This document shows, in pieces, positions 54,337-64,000 of a DNA stretch of 64,000 nucleotides. Origin of the DNA: Aphrocallistes beatrix. Its lineage: Eukaryota > Porifera > Hexactinellida > Sceptrulophora > Aphrocallistidae. The position numbers and the translations under genes are program-made. The notes below the pieces were generated by a model, which saw only the letters and a program-made list of their open reading frames with translations, was not told where the DNA came from and did no database searches. Location: assembly GCA_963281255.1 (NCBI GenBank), contig OY725496.1, positions 2,790,001 through 2,854,000 of the forward strand. The letters are read 5' to 3'. The first letter of the stretch is position 1, and every line of letters begins with the position of its first letter.

Positions 54337-55107
54337 ACAAGCGCACTTCGCTTGCTTGCGCTGCGCGGCTTGCGGACACTACGTGTCCTCAGAGTCGGCC
54401 TGTGGGCGCCTGGAGTTACTCAATCTAAACTATTTTTTTAATTTTTTTCCATTATATATATATTGTAAACAAAGGTCAACGAATAATTATTCATATGGAT
54501 CCGAAAATATGATAATCGAAATCTACACCCCTGAAAACCCCATGTCAACCGTTGAAAGCTAGTTTCTAGCCTATTTTTGTAATTTGTTTACTTTATGCAT
54601 CTATTGTAAACAAAAGTATACAAATAATTCATCATATCGATCTGAAAATATGATATTCGAAATCTACACCCCTAAAAACCCTTTGTCAACCGTTGGAAGC
54701 TAGTTTCTAGCATAATTTTCAAATTTCGTCAAATCGTGCGAAAATATGTATATAAAGGTGTGAAAATATACAAATAACCTTTTTAACTGCCATACACTAT
54801 CATATATAATTGAGACATTCATATAAGTTATTGTTTGAGGTATTAATTACAATTACATCCTACAATATTGTCGTATAATGATTTCTATTGTGAGAGTGAA
54901 GCCATACATAGTATTGTATAGAAAAGGTGTGAAAAATTGTTTTCCATATTTTTTGCAGAGCTGTGAAAATTTCGCTTAGATCTTAGAACTTAATCGTAGA
55001 TTCATCATTTGAAACCTACATGCCAATTTTCGTATCTCTACGACTTGCCAATTCTTCAATCAATTCGGACAAACAAACAAAAAAAATCCTAGCATTTTAA
55101 TATATAA

Positions 55108-55457
55108 GATATCGCAAAGAAAAAGCACCAAATTTATCAATTTTTAAAATTTTGATAAGTAATGATGAAGTCATAACAAAGTGATGAGCCATCATTTTTG
55201 ATGACAGTTGCATCATATGTGAGCTATGTTAGTATACACATTCTATTAAAATTTTAGCTTCTATCTCCTACAAAGGCTGAGTTATGCTCGAATAACTGTA
55301 TTGCTTAACTTTTAAAAATGTGACAATGACGTCATAATTCCATGATGAGTCGACATTTTAGACTGAGCTCAGAACTTACTGGAGCCATAGCCAAAAGACT
55401 CCCACATGCCAAAAATCAGCCTTCTGCGCCCGGCAGTTTCTTCAATCAATTCGTTAC

Positions 55458-55510
<53 letters not shown>

Positions 55511-56002
55511 AGCGCGCTTCGCGCTTGCTTGCGCTGCGCGGTTGGCGGACACTTTGTGTCCGCCGGAGGCTCCCTTCGGTCGGCTGGAGTCACATTGGTT
55601 AATTATATGGGAGATAACATCTCTAAATATGTCTGTCCTACTGTGCTAATCGATATCACTCGAAAAATCACCAAATTTGTGAATTTAAAATTTTTGATGA
55701 GTAATGATGACGTCATAACAAAGTGATGAGTCATCATTTTTTGATGATAGTTGCATCATATGTGAGACATGTTAGTATACAGATTCTATTAAAATTTCAG
55801 CCTTCTATCTCCTATAATGGCTGAGTTATTCCCGAATAACTGTGTTGCTTAACTTTTTAAAATGTGACAATGACGTCATAATTCCATGATGAGTCGACAT
55901 TTTCGTCTGAGCTCAGAACTTACTGAAGCCATAGCCAAAAGACTCCCACATGCCAAAAATCAGCTTTCTGCGCCTGGCAGTTTCTTCAATCATTTCGTAA
56001 CA

Positions 56003-56033
<31 letters not shown>

Positions 56034-56100
56034 ATATTAATCGAGTTTTAATAGTAAGGATATATATATATATACAATAATCGAGTTTTAATAGTAAGGA
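55108..56100 (-). mobile_element. Repeat A, right part, plus a second full copy
   Basis: 55108-55465 completes the split A copy. A long (TA)n tract (55461-55506) precedes a full A copy (55507 to about 56069), and two A-type ends (CGAGTTTTAATAGTAAGGA) close the block at 56041-56060 and 56081-56100. Confidence 0.85.
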
Positions 56101-56148
56101 TGATTATATTTATCCTGTTTTGACCATATTTGTTTTTTCTAACGAAAA

Positions 56149-57214
56149 ATGGCATCAAATTTGAAACTCGAGCAACGAGCTTATATCAAAATTCGCACGC
56201 TTCTTGGTATTGGTCCAAAAGACATTCTAATAGACTTGGAAATAGTTTATGGGAGATGCTAGCCTTTCATATAGCACTGTCAAGGAGTGGGCCAAACGCT
56301 TTCGTGAGGGACAGGAGTAGATAGACGATGACTATCGGAGCGGGCGCCCCAAATCCGCCGTCACCAGTGGGAATACCTTGGAAATTGGATGGATGGTGGA
56401 AGAAGACCCCCATATCACTGTTGACGAGTTAGCTATGCATGTGGGGATTTCAACGGGAGCTGCTCATGCCATCCTTATCGATAAACTGAATGTTACGAAG
56501 GTATGTTCCAGGTGGATCCCGCATTCACTCACAAAGGCCCAAAAAGATCGTCGGGTTATGTGTGCACGAAAGTTACTTTCCGAGTACCAGGATGCTGATC
56601 CACGAAGGTTGTCTGAAATCATTACCGGTGAGGAGACATGAATACGATATAATGAACCACAATCCAAGGAAAGAAATAAAGTTTGGATGCTAAAGGGAGA
56701 GCGGCCTCCAGTTAACCCGAGGCCAGATTTCAGAGATCAGAAGGTCCTATACTCAATTTTCTTTGATGCACATGGTCCAGTTGCCCAGATAATTATTCCC
56801 AAAGGAAGCACAATCACAGGGGACTTTTACGTCAATAGTTGCTTATCAGAGGTTGAAAAACATCATTGGGAGCGGAGACCAAAGTCAGGTACACGGGGCC
56901 TGAGATTATTGCACGATAATGCACGGCCGCATAAGACAAAGCTGGTCAAGGAAGAATTGGATAGAATGAGAGTCATTGAGCTAGATCATCCAGCCTACTC
57001 ACCTGATCTAGCTCCCTGTGACTTCTGGCTCTTTGCAAGGTTAAAGAAAGACCTTGCAGGGAAACATTTTCAGAGCAGGATCGACCTAGGAAATGCTGTT
57101 TGGAGATCCCTAAAAGCCATTCCACCCGAAGACTATAAAAATGTATTTTTCGAATGGTTGACTCGTCTAGAACGTGTTGTAGCTTGTAAGGGTGATTATT
57201 TCGAGAAAATGTGA
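56149..57214 (+). pseudogene. mariner transposase, inactivated
   Basis: The product would cut and paste DNA at the mariner TIRs. It opens MASNLKLEQRAYIKIRTLLG, then has frame changes near 56250 and a stop at 56320. The middle frame 56378-56641 contains the second helix-turn-helix and ends at ITGEET followed by TGA, where active relatives have TGDETW: the first catalytic Asp is Glu and the Trp codon is a stop. The last frame (56687-57214) is intact, with HDNARPH and SPDLAPCDFW; 34 residues separate these two Asp residues, giving the DD34D class. Confidence 0.92.
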
Positions 57215-57322
57215 AAATTATAGCCTGATATTCTGAAGTTTCAAAATTATAGGGTAGGGTCGAGAACTTATTGAACGCCCGTAGTATATAGAGCAAAATT
57301 AAAAAGTAAATGTGCAAATTCT

Positions 57323-57727
57323 AAACCATTGGAGACATGAAGAATCATTATTTTGAAATTTTTTGGTTAAATTGAAGAAAATATATGTTTAGATAAGAAT
57401 TAAATCTAAACTAGGCAATAAGAATATCCAAATTAGCTAAGAATATTAAGTAACTATATGATTAACAGCCGGTAAAAAAACTGGACATCTAAGTTAAGAA
57501 TTTAAAGATATATGTCACATTTGATTAAGGGTCCTCTAAAACAAGAGTGTCCGAACTATAAAAATCGTTAAATTTTAAATGGCTATATTTATAAAACCAA
57601 AAGGTATTGAAAGCTGATATTGTACAAATATTCATACACTAGTATGCAAAACTCACAGGCAAAATTACAAAAATTTCTGAGATGCTCGACATTGAACAAT
57701 TGGTCGAATTGGTCGATTTCACATGGA
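57323..57727 (+). repeat. Solo right arm of the 37.9-kb transposon
   Basis: Matches 40585-40990 (ATGATTAACAGCCGGTAAAA, CAAGAGTGTCCGAACTATAA, GATGCTCGACATTGAACA) at high identity by eye. No left arm nearby. Confidence 0.88.
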
Positions 57728-58345
57728 ATTACCCATTATATATATATATATTCAGTGAAGTCAGCACGATAATTTCGTTTTCTGAAAGTTTACTAGCAAA
57801 CCTGTAAAACATAAACTAATTTTGATTATAAGGGTGATGCTATTCATTCGTAATGTTGAGTGTCTAAATTGTGGTAGTATTGATAGGAAACCGATCCTAT
57901 GAATAGTAAGAAATGTTATAGAATGTTCAGTATCCTTGCAATCACAATAGTATGCTAACGTCAACAAGATGGTTTCATGATTACAAAGCAAATTCTACAT
58001 TATGTTGTAAAAGTATTAACATAACTATTTGTGCGAAAACAGACGAGATGGTTTATTTTTCAACATTATGGGTTGTTGATGCTACATACATATGGCTGTT
58101 GACTACTCAGAAATGTGGAAACACATTCCTTTCCAGATAGAGGGAAAATATTTTATCGGATTAATTCTACAGACTATGATATAGTAGTGAATTAAGATAA
58201 ACATTTCGAAGAATGCATAGTCAAAAATATTTTTAATATTATTAATCTTATTTTGTAGATAAACATGCATTCACCAACAGCAAAATTTAGAATGTGAGAA
58301 CTTTTAATTTTCAAAAATGCATGGTATCTAATAATCTACAATGGA
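57728..58345. other. Spacer downstream of NOA36, nothing recognised
   Basis: A (TA)n tract at 57737-57751, then AT-rich DNA without supported coding. ATTAAA on the minus strand near 58301-58306 could be the poly(A) signal of the gene that ends at 58346. Confidence 0.4.
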
Positions 58346-59194
58346 TTAAGAAGTTGAAGAACATATCCTGTTTGAAGAAGCTTCATCTCCGGATGATGAA
58401 GAAAATTGCATTTCCATATTAACGCTGCTTTCTGGATAAATGGAATCCGTTTGTTCTATACATTTTTCAACATCAAAATCAATTTGGCGTCCATATTGAT
58501 ATTTTTTAGTTGATAAAGATAATTTATAAACTTCCTTGGTGATTAGAGTACATTTTGGACAAGACGGTAAATCATAAATTGAAATTTTGTGACCCTTTCT
58601 TCTAACATGTTCATCACAAAATGATATTTTACAATTTAAACATACAAATTGACCCATTCGATTACATGTCATACATTTAAAGTCTTCTCCATCAATCTTT
58701 TGACAAGATGCTTGATGCTCAAACTGATCATCTTCACAAATAAAACAGTCACAAAAAGAACATCTGAACATTCGCCCACCATGAGACCAAACATCACGCT
58801 TGCATTCTTGACAAACAGCATCCTGTAGTGGGCACAGGCAACCATGAGTACTTAAACACTTTTTAGCATGACATATAAAGGATTCACAATGATCACAAAT
58901 AGCACCAACCATTCCAAGCCCTGTGGGATATGAATTAGGATGTTTAATAACGCAATCCCCAGTTTTTGAAAAGCATTTACTTTTTCCACAATTTCCACAA
59001 ATAGCTAATTGATTTATCGAACAACAAAAGTAACAAAAAGATCTATTTTTTTGCTTTTTATGACAATGCTCGCATACCATCAACACATTACATGGATGTT
59101 TACCAAGGTCGCATTCATCATGTGCAAGCTTAAGAATTCTTCTACTCTTCTGCTTGTCAGCCTTTTTTTTAGAGCCACTTTTTTTCTTCGGCAT
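58346..59194 (-). CDS. ZNF330: Nucleolar zinc-binding protein NOA36 / ZNF330
   Basis: A 282-residue intronless ORF matches NOA36 throughout: MPKKKSGSKKKADKQKSRR, KHPCN, CHKKQKNRSFCYFC, ICGNCGKSKC, TGLGMVGAICDHCESFICH, KCLSTHGCLCPLQDAVCQEC, HGGRMFRCSFCDCFICEDDQ and FEHQASCQ. Repeated C-x2-C pairs up to about residue 225 bind zinc. Known relatives locate to nucleoli and centromeric regions; the basic N-terminus fits this. The C-terminus (about 225-282) is short and Ser-rich with few acidic residues, whereas vertebrate NOA36 (about 320 residues) ends in a long acidic tail. The start is the first ATG and matches the conserved MPKKK. It is the only other intact host gene in the window. Confidence 0.95.
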   Translation of the reverse strand: MPKKKSGSKKKADKQKSRRILKLAHDECDLGKHPCNVLMVCEHCHKKQKNRSFCYFCCSINQLAICGNCGKSKCFSKTGDCVIKHPNSYPTGLGMVGAICDHCESFICHAKKCLSTHGCLCPLQDAVCQECKRDVWSHGGRMFRCSFCDCFICEDDQFEHQASCQKIDGEDFKCMTCNRMGQFVCLNCKISFCDEHVRRKGHKISIYDLPSCPKCTLITKEVYKLSLSTKKYQYGRQIDFDVEKCIEQTDSIYPESSVNMEMQFSSSSGDEASSNRICSSTS

Positions 59195-59199
59195 TTTTG

Positions 59200-59557
59200 A
59201 AGGAAGTTAAATGCAAACTATATAACAGAATACAAATTGATGAATAGATGATGAATAAAAAACATCACCTTGCACACAACAACAAGAAAGAGTACTTTAG
59301 AATGTTAACTTGCTCAACAATAAATTCGAATATTGCGATTCCAATGTATATTTTCGACTAAAGAATATTTAGAGCTATTTGACAAAAGTATTTTGATCTG
59401 TGAATTAAATAAAGATCAGTCAAATTTAGAAGAAAGACAATTAAAATCCCTTCAAAAAATATTTAAGAGAATTTATTTCAATAGTGCTCGGTAAATATAT
59501 AGCGATAATTGCATCAGAAATAAAATTCTGATCATTTGAGAAACTAAGTGTTCAGAT
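59200..59557. other. NOA36 upstream region and foldback-family fragment
   Basis: About 59200-59390 is the putative promoter side of NOA36, with no recognisable motif beyond AT-richness. From about 59395 to 59557 the sequence (AAATAAAATTCTGATCATTT) belongs to the family of 60186-62665 and is continued beyond the insertion at 60101. Confidence 0.5.
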
Positions 59558-60100
59558 GGGGGAGCGGAATAAGACCAACGTTTAGGTAGGAATAAGACCA
59601 ACTAGCCTGATGCTAGGAATTAGACCAACGCAGAGGTAGGAATTAGACTAACATTTTTAAAGTTAGGAACAAGACCAACGCAGTGGTAGGAATCAGACGG
59701 GGCAGCGGAATAAGACCAACATTTAGGTAGGAATATGACCAACTAGCCTGATGCTAGGAATTAGACCAACGTTCAGTTCCCTGTGGGGGGTATAGTGACA
59801 TTTTCAGAAAAGGATGTGGCCAAATGAGAGCGAAAGCAGGCATTTTATGTTGAGAAGAGCAAAGTGAAAGTAGCCTTTTGAGTTATGTGCAAAGGAGAAA
59901 ATTTTGTATGGTTGCACTGTTTTCAATTCTAAATCAACATGTTTAATAATTGTTAAAAAGTGATCTAATTCTTACCTCTGCATTGCTCTTGTTCCTAACT
60001 TTAAAAACGTTGGTGTAATTCCTACCTCTGCGTTGGTCTTATTCCAACCTCAAACGTTGGTCTAATTCCTACCTCTGTGTTGGTCTAATTCCGGCGTCCC
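59558..60100. mobile_element. Foldback element with AAGACCAACG repeat arms
   Basis: GTTCAGAT flanks both sides (59550-59557 and 60101-60108). Ends are GGGGGAGCGGAATAAGACCA and GGGACGCCGGAATTAGACCA (opposite strand). Arms consist of ~21-30-bp tandem units built on GGAATTAGACCAACG. The core (GAGCGAAAGCAGGCATTTTA, AAAGTAGCCTTTTGAG) resembles the 20.64-kb element. Confidence 0.88.
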
Positions 60101-60185
60101 GTTCAGATCCGACCATTGGTTAATGAGTCATGAAAAAACGACATATTTTAAATGCGAAATGTCCCACAGCTATAACTTCTTTTAA

Positions 60186-62665
60186 GGATACCGCCCTCGA
60201 AAGACATCACTTGAACTTAAAAAACCCGGCGTTTTTTATTGTTAATTCCATTGTATTACTGAGTGGTCTACCATCGATTCGTAAATGTCGGACGGTATTT
60301 ATTTTGATATTTATGAATTGACCGCCTAAAGTTTAGTCTTACTAAAAATCGGAAAGTTTTTCGTGGTTTTGCGGCGCATTCATCAATTATTTCTAACTTA
60401 TCTGATATTTTTTTAAATTTATGGACCTCAAAATGGTTTTGGCCACTTTAAATATTATAAGACAGATGCATTTAGAAAAAGAAGCATATAAAATCCAATC
60501 AAAATAACTTTATGAGGGACTTTATTTCTAAAATGCTCAGGAAATGGCCGTTGTGATATTAGCTATTGTGTATAGAAAAGAATTCTGAACAATTTTTTTA
60601 AATATTTGTTCAGATCCGACCATTAGTTCGTAAGTTATAGTATATTATAGGTAAAGTTCGGACATCAAACCTCTCTATGGTCCCGAAAGTGCTCGATGCC
60701 AATGCATAAAAACTATAGAAGATATATAATCTATTATAATCTTAAATGAAAGGATATATATGATAATATATAGGTTCCTCAAACATCTCTCTGTCAAAAA
60801 GTAAATATTTCTCGACTTATCATCGATTTTATTGCAATATAAATTCTATGGAGAACATTTACTATATTAGAAAATGGCGAATCTAGCCATGGAATATGTG
60901 CCCAAATGTAGCTATTAAACTAAAAAATCAATGCAATTGTTACTAATAATGGATACTGAAATATTGGTTCACTTTTCATGATTATTTTGGAAGTTCTGGC
61001 CTTTTACGTCCCAGATTCGGTCAAAACCCCCCATTTATGGTCCAGAAACTGATTCCTCCCTATCTCTGGAAATGTATACCCAAATTCTTCGCACTCAATT
61101 CCTAATATACTTTTCAAGACGGTATATATCTGATTCTTAAATAATAAGTGTACTACATGGAATGGAATGCTAAGTTTCAAATTTTTATCACGTGTTGACG
61201 TAGCATTTTTCGAAAATCCTACTTTAAAACTAAAAGTCGTAGACTCTCCCTCTAACTTCCTAATATACTTTTTAGAAGCTCTTTATTCATTCTAAACCGA
61301 TGAATTATACTTTGTAGTGCTAGGAATATGAATTATATTCCCTAATTAGTTCAAAATATTCGGGGTTAGAGGCCTCAAGGTAATTTGTGAATTTTCAGTA
61401 TAATTTTGCTATTTTCACCAAAATCTGTTGGAATACATCTAATTCATCAGTATAAATGCGATCAAATGCCCATGGATGGTTTTATTTATCGTTAATAGCT
61501 CATTTTACATCGTTCTTGACATTAAAACTTCAAATCCCTATATCTCGGGACTTTAAAATTCCAAAATTGACCGTCTTTCAAAAGTTTTAACTCAAAATTG
61601 CCTTGAGATAGAGGTTTGAAAATTTCAGTTGTTCCATATCATTAGGCGATGAGCGTAGGACCACTCGATTTTCGATATCTTATAAATTTGTGATTTTATT
61701 GCTGATTTCCAATGAAAAATCTAGTCGCCAGTATGCCTGATCGTATTAAATCAGTAATAGATAGTCGAAGAGATTACATAAATAAATGAAAATATATACA
61801 TGATATACATTCTGGGTTTTTACATTCAATTCTAATACCCGACAACACTTATGATACACCCTGTAGAGATTTCAAGTTCAGATGTTAAGAAAAATGTAAA
61901 ATGAGTTATTTAAAATGAACAAAAGCATTCACAGACATTTGTTCGCATTTATACTGCAGATTTAGGTATATTCGAACCAAATTATTACATAAAATAGCAA
62001 GAGTACCCTGAAAATCCACAAATTTCCTTGAGGCTCCTAACCCCGAATATTTTGAGATAATTGCGAATTTTAATTAATATTCCTAGCATTAAGAAGTATA
62101 ATATATCAGTTTAGAATGAATAAAGAGCTTCCAAAAAGTATATTAGAAAGTGAAAACTAAGAATTTGGGAATATATTCACAGAGATAGATAGATACCTTT
62201 TTTTTGGACCCTATATGGGGTTTTTGACCGATATGGGAGGTCCAAGGCCAGAACTTTCAAAATAATTCCGAACAAATTTTATTTCTGATCCAGTGATCGC
62301 TAAATATCTGATATCAAACAGGCGATTTCCCGAGCATTATATAAATGAACTCCCTTATAGAGCTATTTTGTTTGGATTTTATTTGGTCATTCTTCTGAAT
62401 CTTGGTGCCAAAACAATGTTAAGGTCCATATCATTAGAAAATTATCAAATAAGTTAAAAACTAATTGGTGAATTCCTCAAAAATCTCCAATAATCTTTCA
62501 ATTTTTAGTAACGCTAAACTTTAGGGGGTTAACTCATATAAATCAAAATAAATACCCTCCAACTTGTACTATCAGATGATAGATCGCTCAGTAATATGTA
62601 CAATGAAATTAACAATAAAAAATTGTTTTTTTTGACGCCAGGTAAAGTTTTTGAGGGCAGTATCC
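60186..62665. mobile_element. TTAA-flanked foldback element, 2.5 kb
   Basis: GGATACCGCCCTCGAAA (left) and GGATACTGCCCTCAAAAAC (opposite strand, right), each flanked by TTAA (60182-60185, 62666-62669). Long arms are complementary over most of their length, the right one shortened (TAGAAGCTCTTTATTCATTC at 61276 against GAATGAATAAAGAGCTTCC at 62116). No coding sequence. A lone Tc1-type end lies inside at 61835-61866. Confidence 0.8.
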
Positions 62666-62669
62666 TTAA

Positions 62670-63503
62670 AGACTCATTTTACAATTTGAAAATCGTCTAA
62701 ACTTAAAACTCCTTTATCTCGAGAACTTAAAATTCAAAATTTTCGTCTTTAAAATAAAAATTTCGAATTTGGCAATAGCAGGCTCAAATTTTCCATAGTT
62801 GTTCTACCTCATAAAAGTATTCGACCATCACGGAAATCTCCATACAAATAGTATTAAAGTGGATCTACTCATAAAGGAATATGTACTTAAACTATAAGAA
62901 ATACTCTTTTTTTTTTCCAACTCGTAAACTACACATCCAAATAGTCATTTTTGAAACTTGCAACAACAAAACTACCTATTCTGTTTTCTAAAATCATCAA
63001 CCTGTGCCACTTTGTGTCACTAATCGCCAACATATATAATGGCTGTGACCCCCTCACACTATACTCCCACTATTTTAATAGGCTGGAAATCAGCTTTCTG
63101 TGCTAAGCAATTTCTTCAATCAATTCGTTACATGATGAGTAATGGCGTACCCGGCGTTTCTCGAGTTTCAGAGTATCCTGAGTGAAAGCTATCGATTCCG
63201 AGTCACAAATATCTGATGATAAGAATAAGAAACAATTACAAATGGTGTCTAACGATTTTGGTAAACCAGTAAATAGACCCTACAATTTTCTGAGAAAAAG
63301 TAATTATTAATTGTGTCAACCTGGACTTCTCGGTTACATACATGGTCGTGTATTAAGTAAGCCATGGGCTTTCATATTGTTGCCCTATCAGAAAACACAG
63401 CATTAGAAATGCCATAGCCTACAGAATATAAGGCCTCAAAGTAACCTGCAGATTTGGGACTAGGGATGCGGTAGAAGATGGTAGAACTAATACAGGAGTT
63501 GCC
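62670..63503. other. Spacer with a repeat A 5' scrap
   Basis: 63085-63131 (GCAATTTCTTCAATCAATTCG) is a repeat A fragment. GACTAGGGATGCGGTAGAAG at about 63460 repeats 37140. Nothing else recognised. Confidence 0.45.
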
Positions 63504-63507
63504 TTAA

Positions 63508-64000
63508 GGATACCGCCCTCGAAAAACCTTGCCTGGCGTAAAAAAAACAGCAAAATTTTTATTGCTAATTTCATTGTATTACTCAGCGATCTACCATCTG
63601 ATAGTACTAGTTGGACGGTTTTATTTTGATTTTTAGAGTTAATTTACCTCCTAAAGTTTAGCGTTACTAAAAATTAAAAATTATTGGAGGTTTTTGACGC
63701 ATCTACCAATTAGATTTTAACTTATTTGATAATTTTTTAATGATATGGACCTTAACATTGTTTTGGCACATTTGGAGAGTATATAACACAAAGATTTAGA
63801 AGAATTGCAAAATAAATCCAAACAAAATAGCTCTATAAGGGAGTTCATTTATATAATGCTCGGGAAATCACCTGTTTGATATCAGATATTTAGCGATCAC
63901 TGGATCAGAAATAAAATTCTGATCATTTCATAAAATTTGCTCGGATCCGATAATTTGTTCTTGAGATATCGCATATTATAGGTAAAGTTCGGGCATAAGA
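63508..64000. mobile_element. Second TTAA foldback element, cut by the window edge
   Basis: GGATACCGCCCTCGAAAAAC after TTAA (63504-63507), followed by left-arm sequence in the same orientation as 60186 onward. The right end lies outside the window. Confidence 0.8.

Larger units (their letters stand above)
51886..55107 (-). mobile_element. Composite repeat B insertion carrying a LINE
   Basis: Deleting this interval rejoins ATAATC and GATATCGC exactly as in other repeat A copies, with no duplication or loss. The ends are TACAAGCGCGC and TTTTAATATATAA. Inside: a B 3' part with three internal units (51886-52351), the LINE, and a complete B copy (54337-55107, two units). Confidence 0.85.
51586..57284 (+). 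mobile_element. mariner element split by nested insertions
   Basis: Terminal repeats of about 34 bp begin CTACGGGCGTTCAATAAGTT on both strands, with one mismatch, and TA flanks each side (51584-51585, 57285-57286). Without the internal insertions (51741 to about 56100) the element is about 1.3 kb, normal for mariner. Confidence 0.93.

Noticed and set aside
57761-58140. Small ORFs near the NOA36 3' side
   Set aside because: AT-rich chance frames on both strands without recognisable content.

Overview
This is a eukaryotic window, most likely from an invertebrate metazoan or a close relative, with an AT-rich, heavily transposon-invaded genome. The evidence is two intact nuclear genes and the mobile-element spectrum: mariner with a DD34D catalytic spacing, Tc1-like, hAT with a ZBED5/Buster-type N-terminus, a Helitron with an OTU domain, an L2/CR1-like LINE, foldback elements and pogo/Tigger-like MITEs. 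I cannot name the species. No rRNA, tRNA, CRISPR array or bacterial operon was seen.

Host genes. Only two single-copy genes look functional, and both are uninterrupted by introns. PEX1, the AAA+ ATPase of the peroxisomal importomer-recycling motor, lies at 6-3050 (+). NOA36/ZNF330, a cysteine-rich nucleolar protein, lies at 58346-59194 (-). Nearly everything between them is mobile DNA.

Layout. 3.5-7.7 kb: a TTAA-flanked transposon with a decayed gene of unknown family, split by a hAT element. 8.1-15.5 kb: a decayed autonomous Helitron on the minus strand (peptide repeats, Rep with HAH motif, PIF1-type helicase, OTU). 16.0-16.9 kb: an unidentified coding-like segment. 17.9-20.0 kb: a non-coding TIR element with a 7-bp target duplication. 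20.6-37.1 kb: a dense mosaic of two short Helitron-like repeat families (A and B), Tc1-type MITEs and Tc1-like relics. 37.9-41.0 kb: a 3.1-kb element with ~300-bp TIRs and a Mutator-like transposase relic. 43-46.8 kb: a decayed gene of a dispersed metazoan family, hit by a foldback element, next to a complete short hAT element. 46.9-51.2 kb: repeat-A clusters and a 2.4-kb giant palindrome. 51.6-57.3 kb: a mariner element containing repeat A, which contains repeat B, which contains an intact LINE reverse-transcriptase ORF. 59.5-64 kb: a foldback element with a paralogous empty site, and two copies of a TTAA-flanked foldback element.

How the parts relate. Repeats A and B and the autonomous Helitron all end in the same GC-rich, hairpin-forming tip. 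I infer that A and B are non-autonomous derivatives mobilised by such Helitron machinery. Exact target-site reconstruction for a B insertion, without target duplication, supports this. Repeat A also carries two CRE palindromes (TGACGTCA) and an AP-1 site (TGAGTCA) per copy, so it scatters bZIP-type sites, and its (TA)n tracts host later MITE insertions.
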